From positions 2,604,001 through 2,668,000 of the forward strand of contig JAHEWK010000009.1 in the NCBI GenBank assembly GCA_020740775.1: DNA of 64,000 nt, written 5' to 3'. Under the pieces are notes generated by a model. The model saw only the letters and a program-made list of their open reading frames with translations. It was not told where the DNA came from and did not search any database. The translations under genes and the position numbers were made by a program. Shown here piece after piece: positions 35,301-46,788 of the stretch (position 1 is its first letter; the number at the start of each line of letters is the position of its first letter). The DNA is from Ilyonectria destructans (lineage: Eukaryota; Ascomycota; Sordariomycetes; Hypocreales; Nectriaceae).

Positions 35301-37297
35301 AACGTTGCCTGCTGCGTACGCAACAGCCCTCGCAGCGCTACACAATACTGGAAACCTGCAGACCGGACAAGTAAGTAGCCCATTATTTCTTGCTTAGACA
35401 TGGAAGAAAAGAAGAGTGCAAGGAATAAGCTAACAAAGTCTTCGCCTAGTCTGTTCTGATTCATAATGCCTCTGGGGACGTTGGCTTGGCTGCCTTGCAG
35501 CTTGCAAAGGCGCTGAGGACGGATATTTATGCAACTGTCGGCACCGAGGCAGAAGCTACATACCTCGTAGAGAACTTTGGTATTCCTAGAACTCGCGTCT
35601 TCTGGTCTACCGATGACAGCTTCCTGAAAGAGATCTTGCACGCGACCGATGGAGATGGTGTTGACCTGGCTCTGAACTCGCTGTCTGGCGACCTCCTGCA
35701 CGCTACCTGGAAGTCTGTCGCCGAATTCGGCAAGATGATTGAAATCGGCACCGCAGACCTAGTTGGTGCTGGAAGATTGGATCTGAACTCCTTCTTAGGT
35801 GGCAGGAGCTACACTGGCGTTAACCTAGAGGCTCTTGTGGCCAAGAAGAAGTCTGTCGTCAAGGGGTAAGTGAAAATGTTGAACCGCCCTACTGCTGTCG
35901 ATCTGATAACTGACGCAAACCATTTTAGATTGTTGCAATCGACCGTCAAGCTCTTGAATGAGGGCAGTATTGTTCCAATCGCACCTCGGATAGTCTATGA
36001 GGCGTCAGACGTGGAGGATGCTATCAAGCATGTGCAAGAGAACAAAGATACGAGCAAGGTCATTATCCAGCTCAGAGACACCGATGGCACGCTCAAGATC
36101 GGCACGAGTCCAGTCAAAGTCGCCGATGACGCCTTCAAGGTCAACAAGACAGCATCATACCTGCTCGCCGGAGGCTTGGGTGGTATCGGAACTGTCATCG
36201 CCAGACATCTTGTCGAGAACGGCGCCCGTCGCATTGTCTGCCTATCGCGAAACCCTGGATCACGTCCCGAGGACGCCGACACTATTGAAGAATTCCAAAG
36301 TATGGGCTGCGAAGTGGTGCTCGTCAGGGGTGACATGGTCAACAGGGAGGACATCTTCCGCGCTGTCCAGCAGGCTCCCAACCTGAAGGGCATCCTGCAT
36401 TCGCCTATGCTTCTTCAGGATGAGGCTTTCAGAAACATGAGGCTGGAGCAATGGATCAAGGCCACTGGCCCCAAGATAAAGGGAGCATGGTATCTGCACG
36501 AGGCTACAGTGGAGGCCGGCATCGAGCTTGACTTCTTCGTGTTTCTTTCCTCTATGTCGGGCATCACCGGGCAGCCTGGTCAGGCCAACTACTCTGGTGC
36601 CAACACCTTCTTGGATGCCTTCGCCTTGTGGCGCAACAGCAACGGGCTGCCCGCATCCTCCATTGACATTGGCGCCGTCGCCGACATGGGATACGCTGCT
36701 CGTGACCAGCAACTGCTGCAAAGGCTCTTGAGGAACGGCTACTCCGGCGTCACCGAGTCAGAAATGATCGAAGCATTCCGGGCCGCAGCCTCCTACTCCG
36801 TGCCCAAGCTGGAGATCGACACGAAGACTGCGCCATTCGCCCACAGGAATACCTTCGCCACCGGCTTCGGCTCCGACAAGTCTCTCAGCCACCCCGACAG
36901 CCGCCTGCACTGGAAGAAGGACGTCCGGATGGCCATCTGGCACAACATCAGCGACGGCGACATCGGCAAGGCAGGCGCTGGCGGTGACGGCTTCAAGGCT
37001 TTCCTCGCCGGAGCGAAGAGCGACCCTGAGATCCTCAGCAAGCCTGAGACAGTCAACTACATCGCCCTTGAAGTTGGAAAGCAGCTGATGAAATTACTAC
37101 TGAGGCCCGATGATGACCTTGACATCACGCTCCCTGTTCAACAACTTGGTCTCGACTCGCTGGTAGGCATTGAGTTGCGAAACTGGTGGAGACAGACGCT
37201 TGGATTTGATATTAGTGTGCTTCAGCTTCTCGGCTTTGGTACCCTAGAGGAGCTCGGTAGGCAAGCTGTAAATGGATTGATAAAAGCAGGTAAATAA
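29365..37297 (+). CDS. Highly reducing type I polyketide synthase (KS-AT-DH-MT-ER-KR-ACP)
   Basis: Seven exons (29365-29910, 29969-30126, 30177-30573, 30648-35021, 35086-35370, 35450-35865, 35929-37297) give 2,514 aa. After an Asn-Gly-Thr repeat tail (residues 4-62) come KS (Cys242 in TACSSA, His378, His413), AT (GHSSGE, Ser682), DH (His989 in DHQIQGTIVFP; Asp1158 in HPTVIDAAL), MT-like region (ELGGSTG near 1415), ER (about 1795-2130), KR (GGLGGIG at 2142; Tyr2280) and ACP (Ser2469 in LGLDSL). It ends about 45 residues after the ACP Ser, with no thioesterase, reductase or condensation domain. MT motif I and the ER loop (SGDVG for AGGVG) deviate from consensus, so either domain may be weak. 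The start at 29365 is preferred to 29299 because it begins directly before the repeat tail. The product is likely a reduced, possibly methylated chain released by the divergent AOS. Confidence 0.95.
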
Positions 37298-38199
37298 TAA
37301 GTTTAACAATTGGGTCCTAGATATTTATAATAGTATTTTGATATTTACAGCAACGCCAATACTAGGTTTAGAAGTGGAGTTATTATTATAAAGTCTTGAA
37401 GAGTCAATGGAGGAATAATGTTGATGATACTGAATCTCGAATCGCACAACCTAACACACAACCACACCTTGTTTCTTCGCGCAATTTACATCTTCCCTCC
37501 TCCACAACAAATTTACAATATAAATCAGGGAATTATATGCATATTAAGTGAATCCTACAGCCAGTAATATATAATAACAACCCGCAAGCCTAGCTGCCAT
37601 CAAATGATTCAAAAAACACATCGCCGTAGTTTCCCCAAAAAGTTCCCACTTTGACCCGGCCCGGCTATTATTCCGGCAGCGGCTGCGTAGCTGGGACAAT
37701 CTCCTCCACAGCTGATAACAGCGGCGTCGCTGCAGCCGCTGCTGGAGACCTTCCTCCCCAGCCTCATCGGCCTCTTGTACTTAACAACAAACAGATTGTT
37801 GGATGGATTCAGGATGTGGTTTAAAATAGAAATTGATTGATAAGTTCTTTAGCGCCGAAACTATATTCAATCGGACATTCATGTCCAGACCTTTGCGTTG
37901 CGAATCCGAGGTTCCTGGTTGGGTTTTGGGTGCCGATTAGCCGGGGGTGCGGGGATTTGACAGGTGTCACAAATCGTCTCATCACCCGTGATCTTCATTG
38001 GACAACGAGCTAAAACTTTATAATGACTGTCTCTTGCTAAGATACCTGCCTTTCCAGTATCTCGTTTAGCTCAGGCAGGGGTCTGTGATGGGGATCTGAC
38101 ATTGAGGTTGCCACGTTCAGGTCGCAACGCTAAGCTAAACTGGCTGAACTGCTATACAGGAACTGCGGCCCGAAACTCACTATGATATGACGTAGGCCT
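37298..38199. other. Intergenic downstream of the PKS
   Basis: AT-rich 3' flank, then a GC-richer stretch with CGGCnGC-like repeats around 37650-37750. No gene recognised. Confidence 0.5.
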
Positions 38200-38467
38200 C
38201 TAATACATTTGCACACTGAAGTCAAGGACATGAACGGGCGCCTGAGGACTCCGTAATGCCGAAGGGGTTGTGATTTGCCGACCGGAGGCCTCCGTCAACC
38301 CACCCTCCAAGCCGCGAATTACGGTCACTAGTGATAAAAATACGAGACATGCGATCATGCTTGGGATACAATGCTGATTGGATGCCGCAGCAGAGTTGAG
38401 ATGACTCGGGGAAGTCCCCCGTGGCACTTATGCTGGAAGGCAGGTTTGAGGATTCAAATGTATACAA
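38200..38467 (-). pseudogene. Relic of a flavin amine oxidase C-terminus
   Basis: Minus-strand translation in one frame gives SRIFITSDRNSRLGGWVDGG and then a second block; a neighbouring frame gives VHVLDF. These match in order the C-terminus of the oxidase at 51-53 kb (SRVLIGSDCTSWLGGWIDGG; then LTES and VNILDS). Frame shifts and the missing upstream part show that it is a decayed fragment. Confidence 0.6.
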
Positions 38468-40274
38468 GATACCACACTGCAGTTGCGACTCTTATCAAGG
38501 TTTCAGGAAATACTCTCTAATATTACACTAATAACAAAGCCGAGGGTGGGGCAATGCAGTTGCAGTCTATACAAGAGTGATCGTCGTCATATGCCACATA
38601 GGTCTCGTGCTCATCATGGTCACAAATCTCCACGTCATCGCTGTACCTTACGGAATCTCGGCTCGAATCTCCGATCTTCGTACACTTGCGTGATTGCGAT
38701 TAGTGTGATGGTTGAGTCCCATGTTGTGCACTGGGAGCAGATAAGCTGCAGATGCAATGACGCTGGAGCACAAATGCAGTTCCGCACCGCAGTGTGCTGG
38801 CCGTTTCACCCAGGTTCTATTATCTACGCAAAGCACCTGGCATCCTTTGCGTAGCCGGGGATATCAGGTTGGCACGCCTAATGCGGGGTTTCCTGTAACG
38901 TTGCCTTGTTAATGCCCAATGCTTTCTTATCTACGAAGAAACCAATATCTGCAAATGCAACCTTGTAAGTATCCGGAGTATGGAAGCACGTTGGAGCCGA
39001 GGGTTTTTGCCCTGCCTGCACGATTTAGGCAGAAGCTTGAGTAAAGTCGAGTAAAGTCGGATGACTGTTGCTTGGAATGGGTGGCTGTTTAGTTCGTTCC
39101 GACCAGGACGCATCTTCCTGCTAACTTCAATTCATGTAAATCAAGTTCGGGGGTGGGCCTTGATTACTTGAAAAAAGATCGTCAGTGAATTTACTTAACT
39201 TGATTTAAATTGATGTACTTAAATTGACAGCGCTGACTTAAGGCCAGGATGAAGCAATTGTTACCCTTACACCTATTTTCCATCCCAGTCCATCAGGTCC
39301 CCGCCAAAGCTGACGATCTCGCCCACAGCCATCGCTTGATGGCCTGGCCAATTCCGCAGGCGCTGTATTTCCTCCTTATCTCGGGGCTTATGCTGTGCCA
39401 TTGCGAGCTTACTGTCAAATTTGTGATACTAAACTCCGCTTAGGATGGACAGATACAGCAGAGATTGCCAGGATGTCGAGCACAAACTTGCTCAGACGTA
39501 GATATTTTCTTGATAATTCTTCTTCTATTGAATAAGGTCCAAGCTCTCTCCGCCGGACCGTCCCTTGCCTAATATTCACTCCAAGTTTATCTTCTTCGTC
39601 CATCATATACTGATCGTAGCTCTACATCCACTGATCGAATTGACTGGGCTTGTCTTGTCGCATCACTTTTCTTATCAGGTCTTCGGTGTCTTGGGCTGCT
39701 ATGGAGACTGTTGGTTAAGGAATTCCCGGACACTGTTCTTAGCGTCCCATAGACACACTATTTAGTTGCTCGCGAATAGTCCAGCATTTGCGTTCAGACG
39801 CGTGGTCGTTACAAGGGTTCTGACTTGGCGATAATCGATGTCTACAGGGACGACGAGGACTGAATAAACCGGGGCCATTGACTTTGCCATTGTCTTAACG
39901 TGATTGTTTGGAGAAAGAGCTTGAAACTTATTTCCTTGTTTAATCTTTCCATTATTACAAGGTTCCGTTGCTACAGCTATGAGAAAATTCAACATTATCA
40001 ACACGTGATATGGTGAATATTAGCATTGCGCGTTGATAACATGTGCGGCCACAACCGGTTTAGGTCGTACCCTTACAAACTGGAGAAAGGAGAAGCCACG
40101 TTACCTATGACTACGCATGAGGAGCCTAAGACGAAATTTGATTGAAGCAGTGGCAATGCTTCATTCGATTTTAATGCCAGCAACAGATGCTACGATCATA
40201 AGGGTGAATATGACGCTGTTGGACTCGCCCTTGTGAGATGAACGACAGCTTATTGACAAAGTTGTAACCTGCAA
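38468..40274. other. Intergenic, no gene recognised
   Basis: Only short, unconvincing frames. A CTTAAnTTGA-like pattern recurs around 39190-39240; its meaning is unclear. Confidence 0.45.
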
Positions 40275-41826
40275 CTAAAGCCACTCTAGTTCTCCATTCC
40301 TTGAGTACCGTTGCTGATCAGCAAGACACTCAACAACTTCATCCGCTGATCTTGCGACCTGAAGTATGTCGGAGTCCATTAGGCCTATGAACCCGTCCCG
40401 TACAACTTGACCAATCCAAGTGACTAGACCATCATAGAATCCATTCACGCTGAAAACGCAGACGCTGCATTTATGGATGCCCAACTGGTACCACGTAGTT
40501 ATCTCAAGCAGCTCCTCCATTGTACCATAACCGCCACTCAAAGCGACGAAACCGCTCCCCGGAGTCCCATCAAGGACGCTTTGGATCATGAGTCGCTTGC
40601 GGGTGTGCATATCCCTCACAATAGTCCGCATCCCGAACTTAGAGGAGTAGGATTGTTCAATCTGCTCGTTTGTCATCTTTTCTTCGTACCTGGCAAGGGC
40701 AGCAGGGACGATGCCGTGGACAGCACTAGGGCCAGACAGTTCCACAAGAGTGCTTGCGATGGCTCCCATAATTCCAGTGGTTCCGCCGCCGTACACTAGC
40801 TTTATATCGTGACGGTGTAGGGCGACAGCGAGCGACTTGGCTGCCTCGATGTGCACGGGATTGTTGCCAGAAGACGATCCACCACTAGAGATGTCAGCTT
40901 AACCCCAGAAACTCCTCACCACACAAGGAAGAGGTGACATACAAGAGACAGACCACACGAGACTCGGAGGTTTCCTTCGTTGGAAATCCCGTCACCTGAG
41001 AACCGTACAAGAAATCGCTAGCCATGGAAAGAGCCAGTCCCTCCACTTCCACTGGCCAGGATGCTTTGTCAGTGACGGAAAGGCTGATACAAATGGCCTT
41101 TTCTTGGTATAGGAATGGGGTGAGGGTGTGTCGTATCCATTCAAGCTGGTAAAAGCCGTATTGTAAGGTATTGGCGGCCGTCAAGGCCAGTCCATTTTGG
41201 AACAAATGCTCACGCCCTCCAGCGGACCCGTTAGCTTGGAGGTATGGATAGAACTCCTGGTATCCGATTGCCTTCCAAATGCCTTTGCGGAAGTTTGATT
41301 CGCCATCGAGCAAGGCCTGCTCAAGGGCTTGAAGTCCGGCGAGCTCATCCAAGAGCCCCCTTTCCAGCATCTCGTCACCCCTGGATTGAATAAGTGACTG
41401 GTAAATTGACCGATGTGGCACCAATGTAATGGCAAGCATCTGATACTTGCTCTTGAAGGCTTCAAGTAAGAGGGGGATAGTAAGGGATGTTGATCCTCCG
41501 ACAAGGATGGGGAGCCTTTTGCGACGAGTGATCTCTTCCATCTTGGCGAGAGCCAACGCCACAAAATTATCAGGCTCTTCGTCAGCTTCAAGGTAATCAA
41601 TCAAATGGTGGGGCACTTCTTGAGTCTCTGCGGGCTCAGGTTTGGCTGTAGCGATGCTCCCTGGCTTGTAACATTGCAGGCTGTCGACTGAGATGACTTC
41701 GCCAAGAAAGGCCCTCGCGATGGCTACGCCCAGCTTAGTCTTCCCAGAAGCGGTAGGACCAAAAATACCAATAGCAAGCTTTCGAACAGATTTCATCTTG
41801 GCAAAGAAGTTGGACGATGCTTCCAA
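40275..41826 (-). CDS. Bifunctional cytokinin synthase, IPT-LOG fusion
   Basis: Exon 1 (41826-40943) and exon 2 (40884-40275) join across a 58-bp intron (GTATGT..CTCTAG) into one 497-aa frame. Residues 1-290 are an isopentenyltransferase of the tRNA-IPT/adenylate-IPT group with P-loop GPTASGKTKLG and VISVDSLQCYK. From about residue 291 a LOG phosphoribohydrolase begins, its first strand crossing the splice site (VVCLFGGSSSGNNPVHIEA), then KLVYGGGTTGIMG, RKRLMIQSVLDG and SGGYGTMEE. IPT makes isopentenyl-adenosine nucleotide and LOG releases the free base; such fusions are known from Claviceps and Fusarium. The usual PGGxGTxxE proline is a serine here. No adjacent P450 hydroxylase was seen. Regarding the halves as two genes would leave LOG without its N-terminal strand. 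Confidence 0.88.
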
Positions 41827-44388
41827 GAAAGGTAAGAGTAGAAAAGAGCCGACAAGAACATGTAGAGCTTGAACTTACACCACGGGCGTGTTATTTACTC
41901 GCTGAAACTTATAGTGCTTGCTCAGGGTGTAGCACAGGGCCTTCCTGCCCAAAGCCGAGGGCTGGAGTACTTGGGAGAAAACAATTAACGCCATTAGAGT
42001 TTCAACATACATGGACTCCTTTATTATTGCGACCGGGATACAAAAGCATCATCCGGGGCTGGTCAGCGGCTGTCCGGTGGCCCTCGGCTTAACGGAATTG
42101 CCGAAAATTCAACCCGTTGACAAGGGGAAGATTTATTGCCAGTGGGTGTTTACTCGGGCATTCCTAAACTAAGTAAGGCGCTAACAAAGGACATTGATCA
42201 ATGAGATGAAAGAGTTACTGTCTCGCGTAGTCTCTCTACATTTTATGGTTTAGTTTTGAGACCATTGTTTCGCTTCAAGATGTCGCATCACACCCTTCGG
42301 TTGTAACACATGATGCCAGGTACTTTTGTTGGCAGGGACCTCGAAGCTGATGTGATCAAGAGTTGAGGTACAACCATGGATCGGCCGCCTTCTTCCGACC
42401 ACACCAAGGAGTCATTCTCTAGCAAGCCTATCCACAAGACTTCGCCGCCCAAGGAAAAGAACACCGGGCATTCCGGACTAGTCATTGCTGACGGGTCATC
42501 CCGCAAGCTGCAGAATAAGCGGCGGTACTTGGACGGGGAAAGATCCTAATTGGGCGGAAAAGGTCCTCCCCCCATTAGGTGCAATTTCTCCTTCTCTGTT
42601 TTCGTGTCTCTCCGTTATTTTGCCTATTTCGATAGGATAGTTGGGGTCGTGATTACTTGTGCCTCTAGTCATCCGTTTTGCTGGGATGAAGTTGGATCAC
42701 GGTGGGCGCGTTTAGAATTCCTACCTTCATAAACATTGGGTGTTAACATAAGGTCTCGAAATAATGGGTGAATTAGGTGATATTCCTGCGATGAATGATG
42801 TACCTAGTACGGGGTCTGAAACTGAAAACCCGATCTCCCACTATAGTAATTGAGGTGTACACTGGTTACACAACGGGTCAAACGCTGATGTCCCAGACGA
42901 TCTCTCCCCGCCTTGCACTCTAACCCGGCGCTTATGCGGCGAACATGCGGGCCTCATTGCGAAAGCTATCGGTCCGATCAATGCTAGCAATCTTCCCAGA
43001 AATGTGCTATAGATTACTTGTTTGGTGTATCCTCGTCGTGTTCAATGGCTGCCACGTTACATGCTAGCCTAGAGGCTGCGCCAATTGAGTTCTGCGTAAA
43101 TACGCTATTAATACTGTGCAGTTGTTACCCAGGGTACTGTGATGCAATAACGTCAAGTCGTTCTTTACCAGCCCTTAGTGTGGAATATATTATTGGCCTC
43201 CTTAAGCAGTATTGGTTCTAGCTAGTGGCGTTGACATACTCTTCGGTCTTTATCAGGGCTTCTCAGGGTAATGGTGCTCAAGTTGTAAACAAATTGCCGT
43301 GGAGTCTGATGGAAGAGAAATATGCGCGATAGATAATGCTAGCGGTCATACAGCCAGTAGTGTATGATGTATGCAATAGCGTTGTGATAGGGTTGGAGTG
43401 GGAAGCGGAACCAGAAGTATAGACAGAGTGTAATGGAGCGATTTGTTACACTATGTATCTTCCTCTTTGGGTAAGCTGGATGTGTCTGTGCAATGCCAGC
43501 GCAGGAGCACGACAATCACTCTCCGATCATGACAGGGTTAAGTTACAGGGGTGTGTGCATGCGAGCGGGATTCGAGCGGAATGCCGGAGATCCCCGGGAG
43601 TGCGTACGTAGTAGCCCAGTGTGGCACCTCAACCCCTTGCAGCAGATTGTACACGACACATGGCGTTAGACTGAGGCACAGTACATATGGGTTGCACCTT
43701 AATCCAATGAACGACTGTTGCATGAGCTGGCAAAAGAGAACGCTATGTAGAGCGTACATTACGTACCGTAACAGCGGCCTCTCATGCTTATATCACGCAC
43801 TAGCCAACTGACAGGTGAAACAAGCAAATTCTTCGCTAACGCGTACTTAGTAGGCTGTGCCGGAAAGATCCATCCACCCGAGGCGTTGCCCATCCGGGAT
43901 CGCAAAGACTTTCACTACGTCGAACTAGATTTGTAATATTTAATCAAATTAAGCTCACACACGGCCCTTGTTACGGTAAGTCAAACACCGTCGCCGCTTA
44001 ATAAAGCTGAGTCAGAAGCACCTGGTAGCTGCCACGCCCTGCCAGGTGTTGGAGTCACAATCATCCAAGGAAAGCAAACTCTCCGAGGAAAGGAATTCCT
44101 TTGTACGCAGGTGACGCCCGCCTTGATGTAACACCCAATACCTTATTGATCTTACTCCAATTGAACTGTTTCTTTGTGCCTGTTTTCCAAGACCTCTGCA
44201 CGATACTCGCCTCGCCCTCTACAGATGGTTCTGGGGTGCAGCGGGGAATGCAGCTTGGCACATCACGGTGGATCATGTTCAGTTTCAATAATTGTAAAAT
44301 ATGAATTGTAGCTGAAGTCGGCCATTTTGTGAACGCATGTACCAAGGCAATTCGCGATTCTGGGCGTATTACAGTAGGACAATCCCAG
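41827..44388. other. Intergenic, no gene recognised
   Basis: 2.5 kb upstream of IPT-LOG and downstream of the ICMT-like gene; no convincing coding sequence. Confidence 0.5.
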
Positions 44389-45090
44389 TTAGATGATCCA
44401 TGGGACGAACCTGGCAGTCGTAGTGTGCCAAGATTCCCATTCAACACCGAACTTAGCCCTGAGCATGCGTTCTTCCTCTTTAACTCGCGTATAGATCGCC
44501 AGTCCAAACATGCACACCAACACAACATCTATAATCCACTGTAAACCCACCAACGACTGAATAAATCGCGGCCAAATCAAGCAACAGAGTGCCCCGTCTA
44601 ATCTGCCCAATAGCGCCATATTGCAGAATACCAATATTCCTCCCCCGGTGTAGCCAGGATGCTGAAGATAGTGGTACATCCCACCAGTGTTCAAGCGATC
44701 CGGTTCTTTGAGCGCGAATGTGAAGTTCCTTCCGAGCGAGATGAAAGAGCCCAGGCGTAAGGGAAGACCCACAAGAAAGATCAGGGCAAGAGGTATAGAT
44801 GTTGCTGCTGACCAGGTTATGAGGTCAACATTGAGGCTAAGCCCTCCGTGGCGAAGTAGGAATGGCGGAATGTTGGGGTAAAAGTAGGCTAAGCCAGCTG
44901 TGTGAATCACCACGAGGCTAAATGAAGCCCGGATGACGGTTCCAAATTGCGGGACAAAAAGCGATCTCATGGAATCGCCGGTTGAGGGTGCGGATTTTGG
45001 GTTAGGGTTGGGAGAGGACAGAATACCGTAGTAGCTGCCAACGCCAGAGGCGAATATGACCGCTGCCAAAGAAGCTTGAAGGAGAGGCAT
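44389..45090 (-). CDS. ICMT-like membrane methyltransferase
   Basis: A single-exon protein of 233 aa. Several hydrophobic segments (two near the N-terminus, others at about 95-115, 145-165 and 185-200) surround the conserved C-terminal catalytic region of isoprenylcysteine carboxyl methyltransferase / phospholipid methyltransferase proteins: GGMYHYLQHPGYTGGG, where the His-Pro-x-Tyr motif contacts S-adenosylmethionine, then RVKEEERMLRAKFG with the paired Glu, and ending ARFVPWI. True Ste14 orthologues are constitutive single-copy genes; this shorter form belongs to the expanded set of ICMT-like proteins in filamentous fungi with unknown acceptors. A TATA box lies 120 bp upstream. No functional link to its neighbours can be shown. 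Confidence 0.8.
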   Translation of the reverse strand: MPLLQASLAAVIFASGVGSYYGILSSPNPNPKSAPSTGDSMRSLFVPQFGTVIRASFSLVVIHTAGLAYFYPNIPPFLLRHGGLSLNVDLITWSAATSIPLALIFLVGLPLRLGSFISLGRNFTFALKEPDRLNTGGMYHYLQHPGYTGGGILVFCNMALLGRLDGALCCLIWPRFIQSLVGLQWIIDVVLVCMFGLAIYTRVKEEERMLRAKFGVEWESWHTTTARFVPWII

Positions 45091-46788
45091 GTCTGTTTTA
45101 GTATGAAAGCTCTGAGGGGTTTTGCTCTTTTATTTGTCTGTGTTAATCGCAAGCTTAGAGGGAAGGATTGTCTTGTTTCGATGACTGATGGTGATGAGGA
45201 CGGATGGTTATTTATATGCAGTGACCTTTCCCGATGCTAGCTTCAGTACCAAACATCTGACATGACTTACTCGCATAACTGACCAAGTATCAGTTTACGT
45301 GCCGGTTGGTCTGGTTGGGCCTTAGCCATGGTAAGTTAAATGGGTGAGGGAATTAAGTAGAGTCTGTTGATTGAAACTTCATTCAACTCATGTCTCGGCC
45401 GCTATTCGGATGTTCAGTCACTGTATCAGCGCTTGATCGAGCCCCACCGATGACACCACAAACGGCTTTCAGCCGGTAGGCGTGGGTAATCGGCATGTAA
45501 AATACGTGACCTCGGCTTGGGTGTGATGATTTGATTATTGTTTTGTGTTAGCCGAGAATCGGTAGTTAAGACACCATCACCACATTCGCCACATAACGAA
45601 CTTCCTTCAGCCCCAACTGCTTACCCATGGAAGGATACCGCCCGAGATCATGGATTCAGTGTCGGCAAGGTAACTCGCTGGTCGCATGTAACATCCCGAT
45701 AGAGAATGACGCAGAGACTGAGACGTCTTTGACCAATTCTGATCTTACCGTCCATCGCTCCGGCATGAGGTACCATATCCTCTAATAGGCCCCAAACATC
45801 CCGAAGTCACCCGCAGAGGTAGCCCACTAACCGTGTGTCTGACAGGTGTCTATCTATTTTTACCGGTACGTATTGGATTCAGGGTAGCATATCAAAAGAT
45901 TGACAAAGGCTTGAGTCGGCATGAACCGGTGTCTCTCCCCCTGTGAGTCTACAATCACAGCAAGAATTTGCCGTAACGCCGAGCCGCTTGTACTAAAGGA
46001 CTACAGACTAATGCTGTATCACCGTAAGCTGACGCAACTGCAGCAAAGTTTACCAGGGGTGAAGATAAGTCCGATGCTTTGGTTTGGTTGGCCTAGCTAG
46101 CTACGATCAGAGCCAGGGATGGGATTATTGAAGAGTTCGTTGGTACATGGCATTGGCTAGTTATTAGAAATAGAGTTCATACCGTTCAAAACCAGTAATA
46201 CAACCGAGAAGACCGGAGCTGAACGGCGTCCTACAGGGCTTAAGACAGGGTGAAGTCCGGTTCTGTTCAAGACAGCGCTGCAAGACATAAGCGCATCCAG
46301 ATGAAGCTACTTAGCCCTGTCCTTGCGAAAGCGAAAGCGACAGACTGGACAGCGGCTAGACGATACTAGAGACACATCATGCAGACTACTCTACACGTTA
46401 CATCTGTGAATAAAGTTCGAAATATTGTACGACGACATTCCCAATTTTCGCCGCGGTCCCGGCTGTTTTGATAAGCCCGCTTTAGCTCGGCGGGGTTACG
46501 CGGCAGTTGAGGAAACTTTTAACAAGTTACCTTGAACCGCCGGCCTCTCGGACATGAAGAAATCCCCGCCCCAGCTAACGTCCAAAACAAATCTTATTTT
46601 AAGGCTGAGATCAGTCGGAGCTAGTGGCTATCTGAAGGACAGATACTGGGACTGACGCTGAGATTATTCCGCTACGGGGGTGCAACGAGTTTGGTAGCAC
46701 TGGGATTGATGTTTGTCGTCATGTTGATGCAAGCATTCAATTAGAAGTTTACGCAGGCATTATCGTATAGTTACACCAAGTGCAGGAT
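45091..46788. other. Intergenic, no gene recognised
   Basis: 1.7 kb without coding signals between the ICMT-like gene and the 3' end of the amidase gene; both genes are on the minus strand. It contains the ICMT TATA box. Confidence 0.5.
45208..45216 (-). promoter_or_regulatory. TATA box for the ICMT-like gene
   Basis: TATAAATAA on the minus strand, about 120 bp upstream of the ATG at 45090. Confidence 0.5.

Noticed and set aside
40275..40856. Separate LOG gene
   Set aside because: It would lack the first beta strand and the GSSSG loop; a consensus intron joins it in frame to the IPT half.
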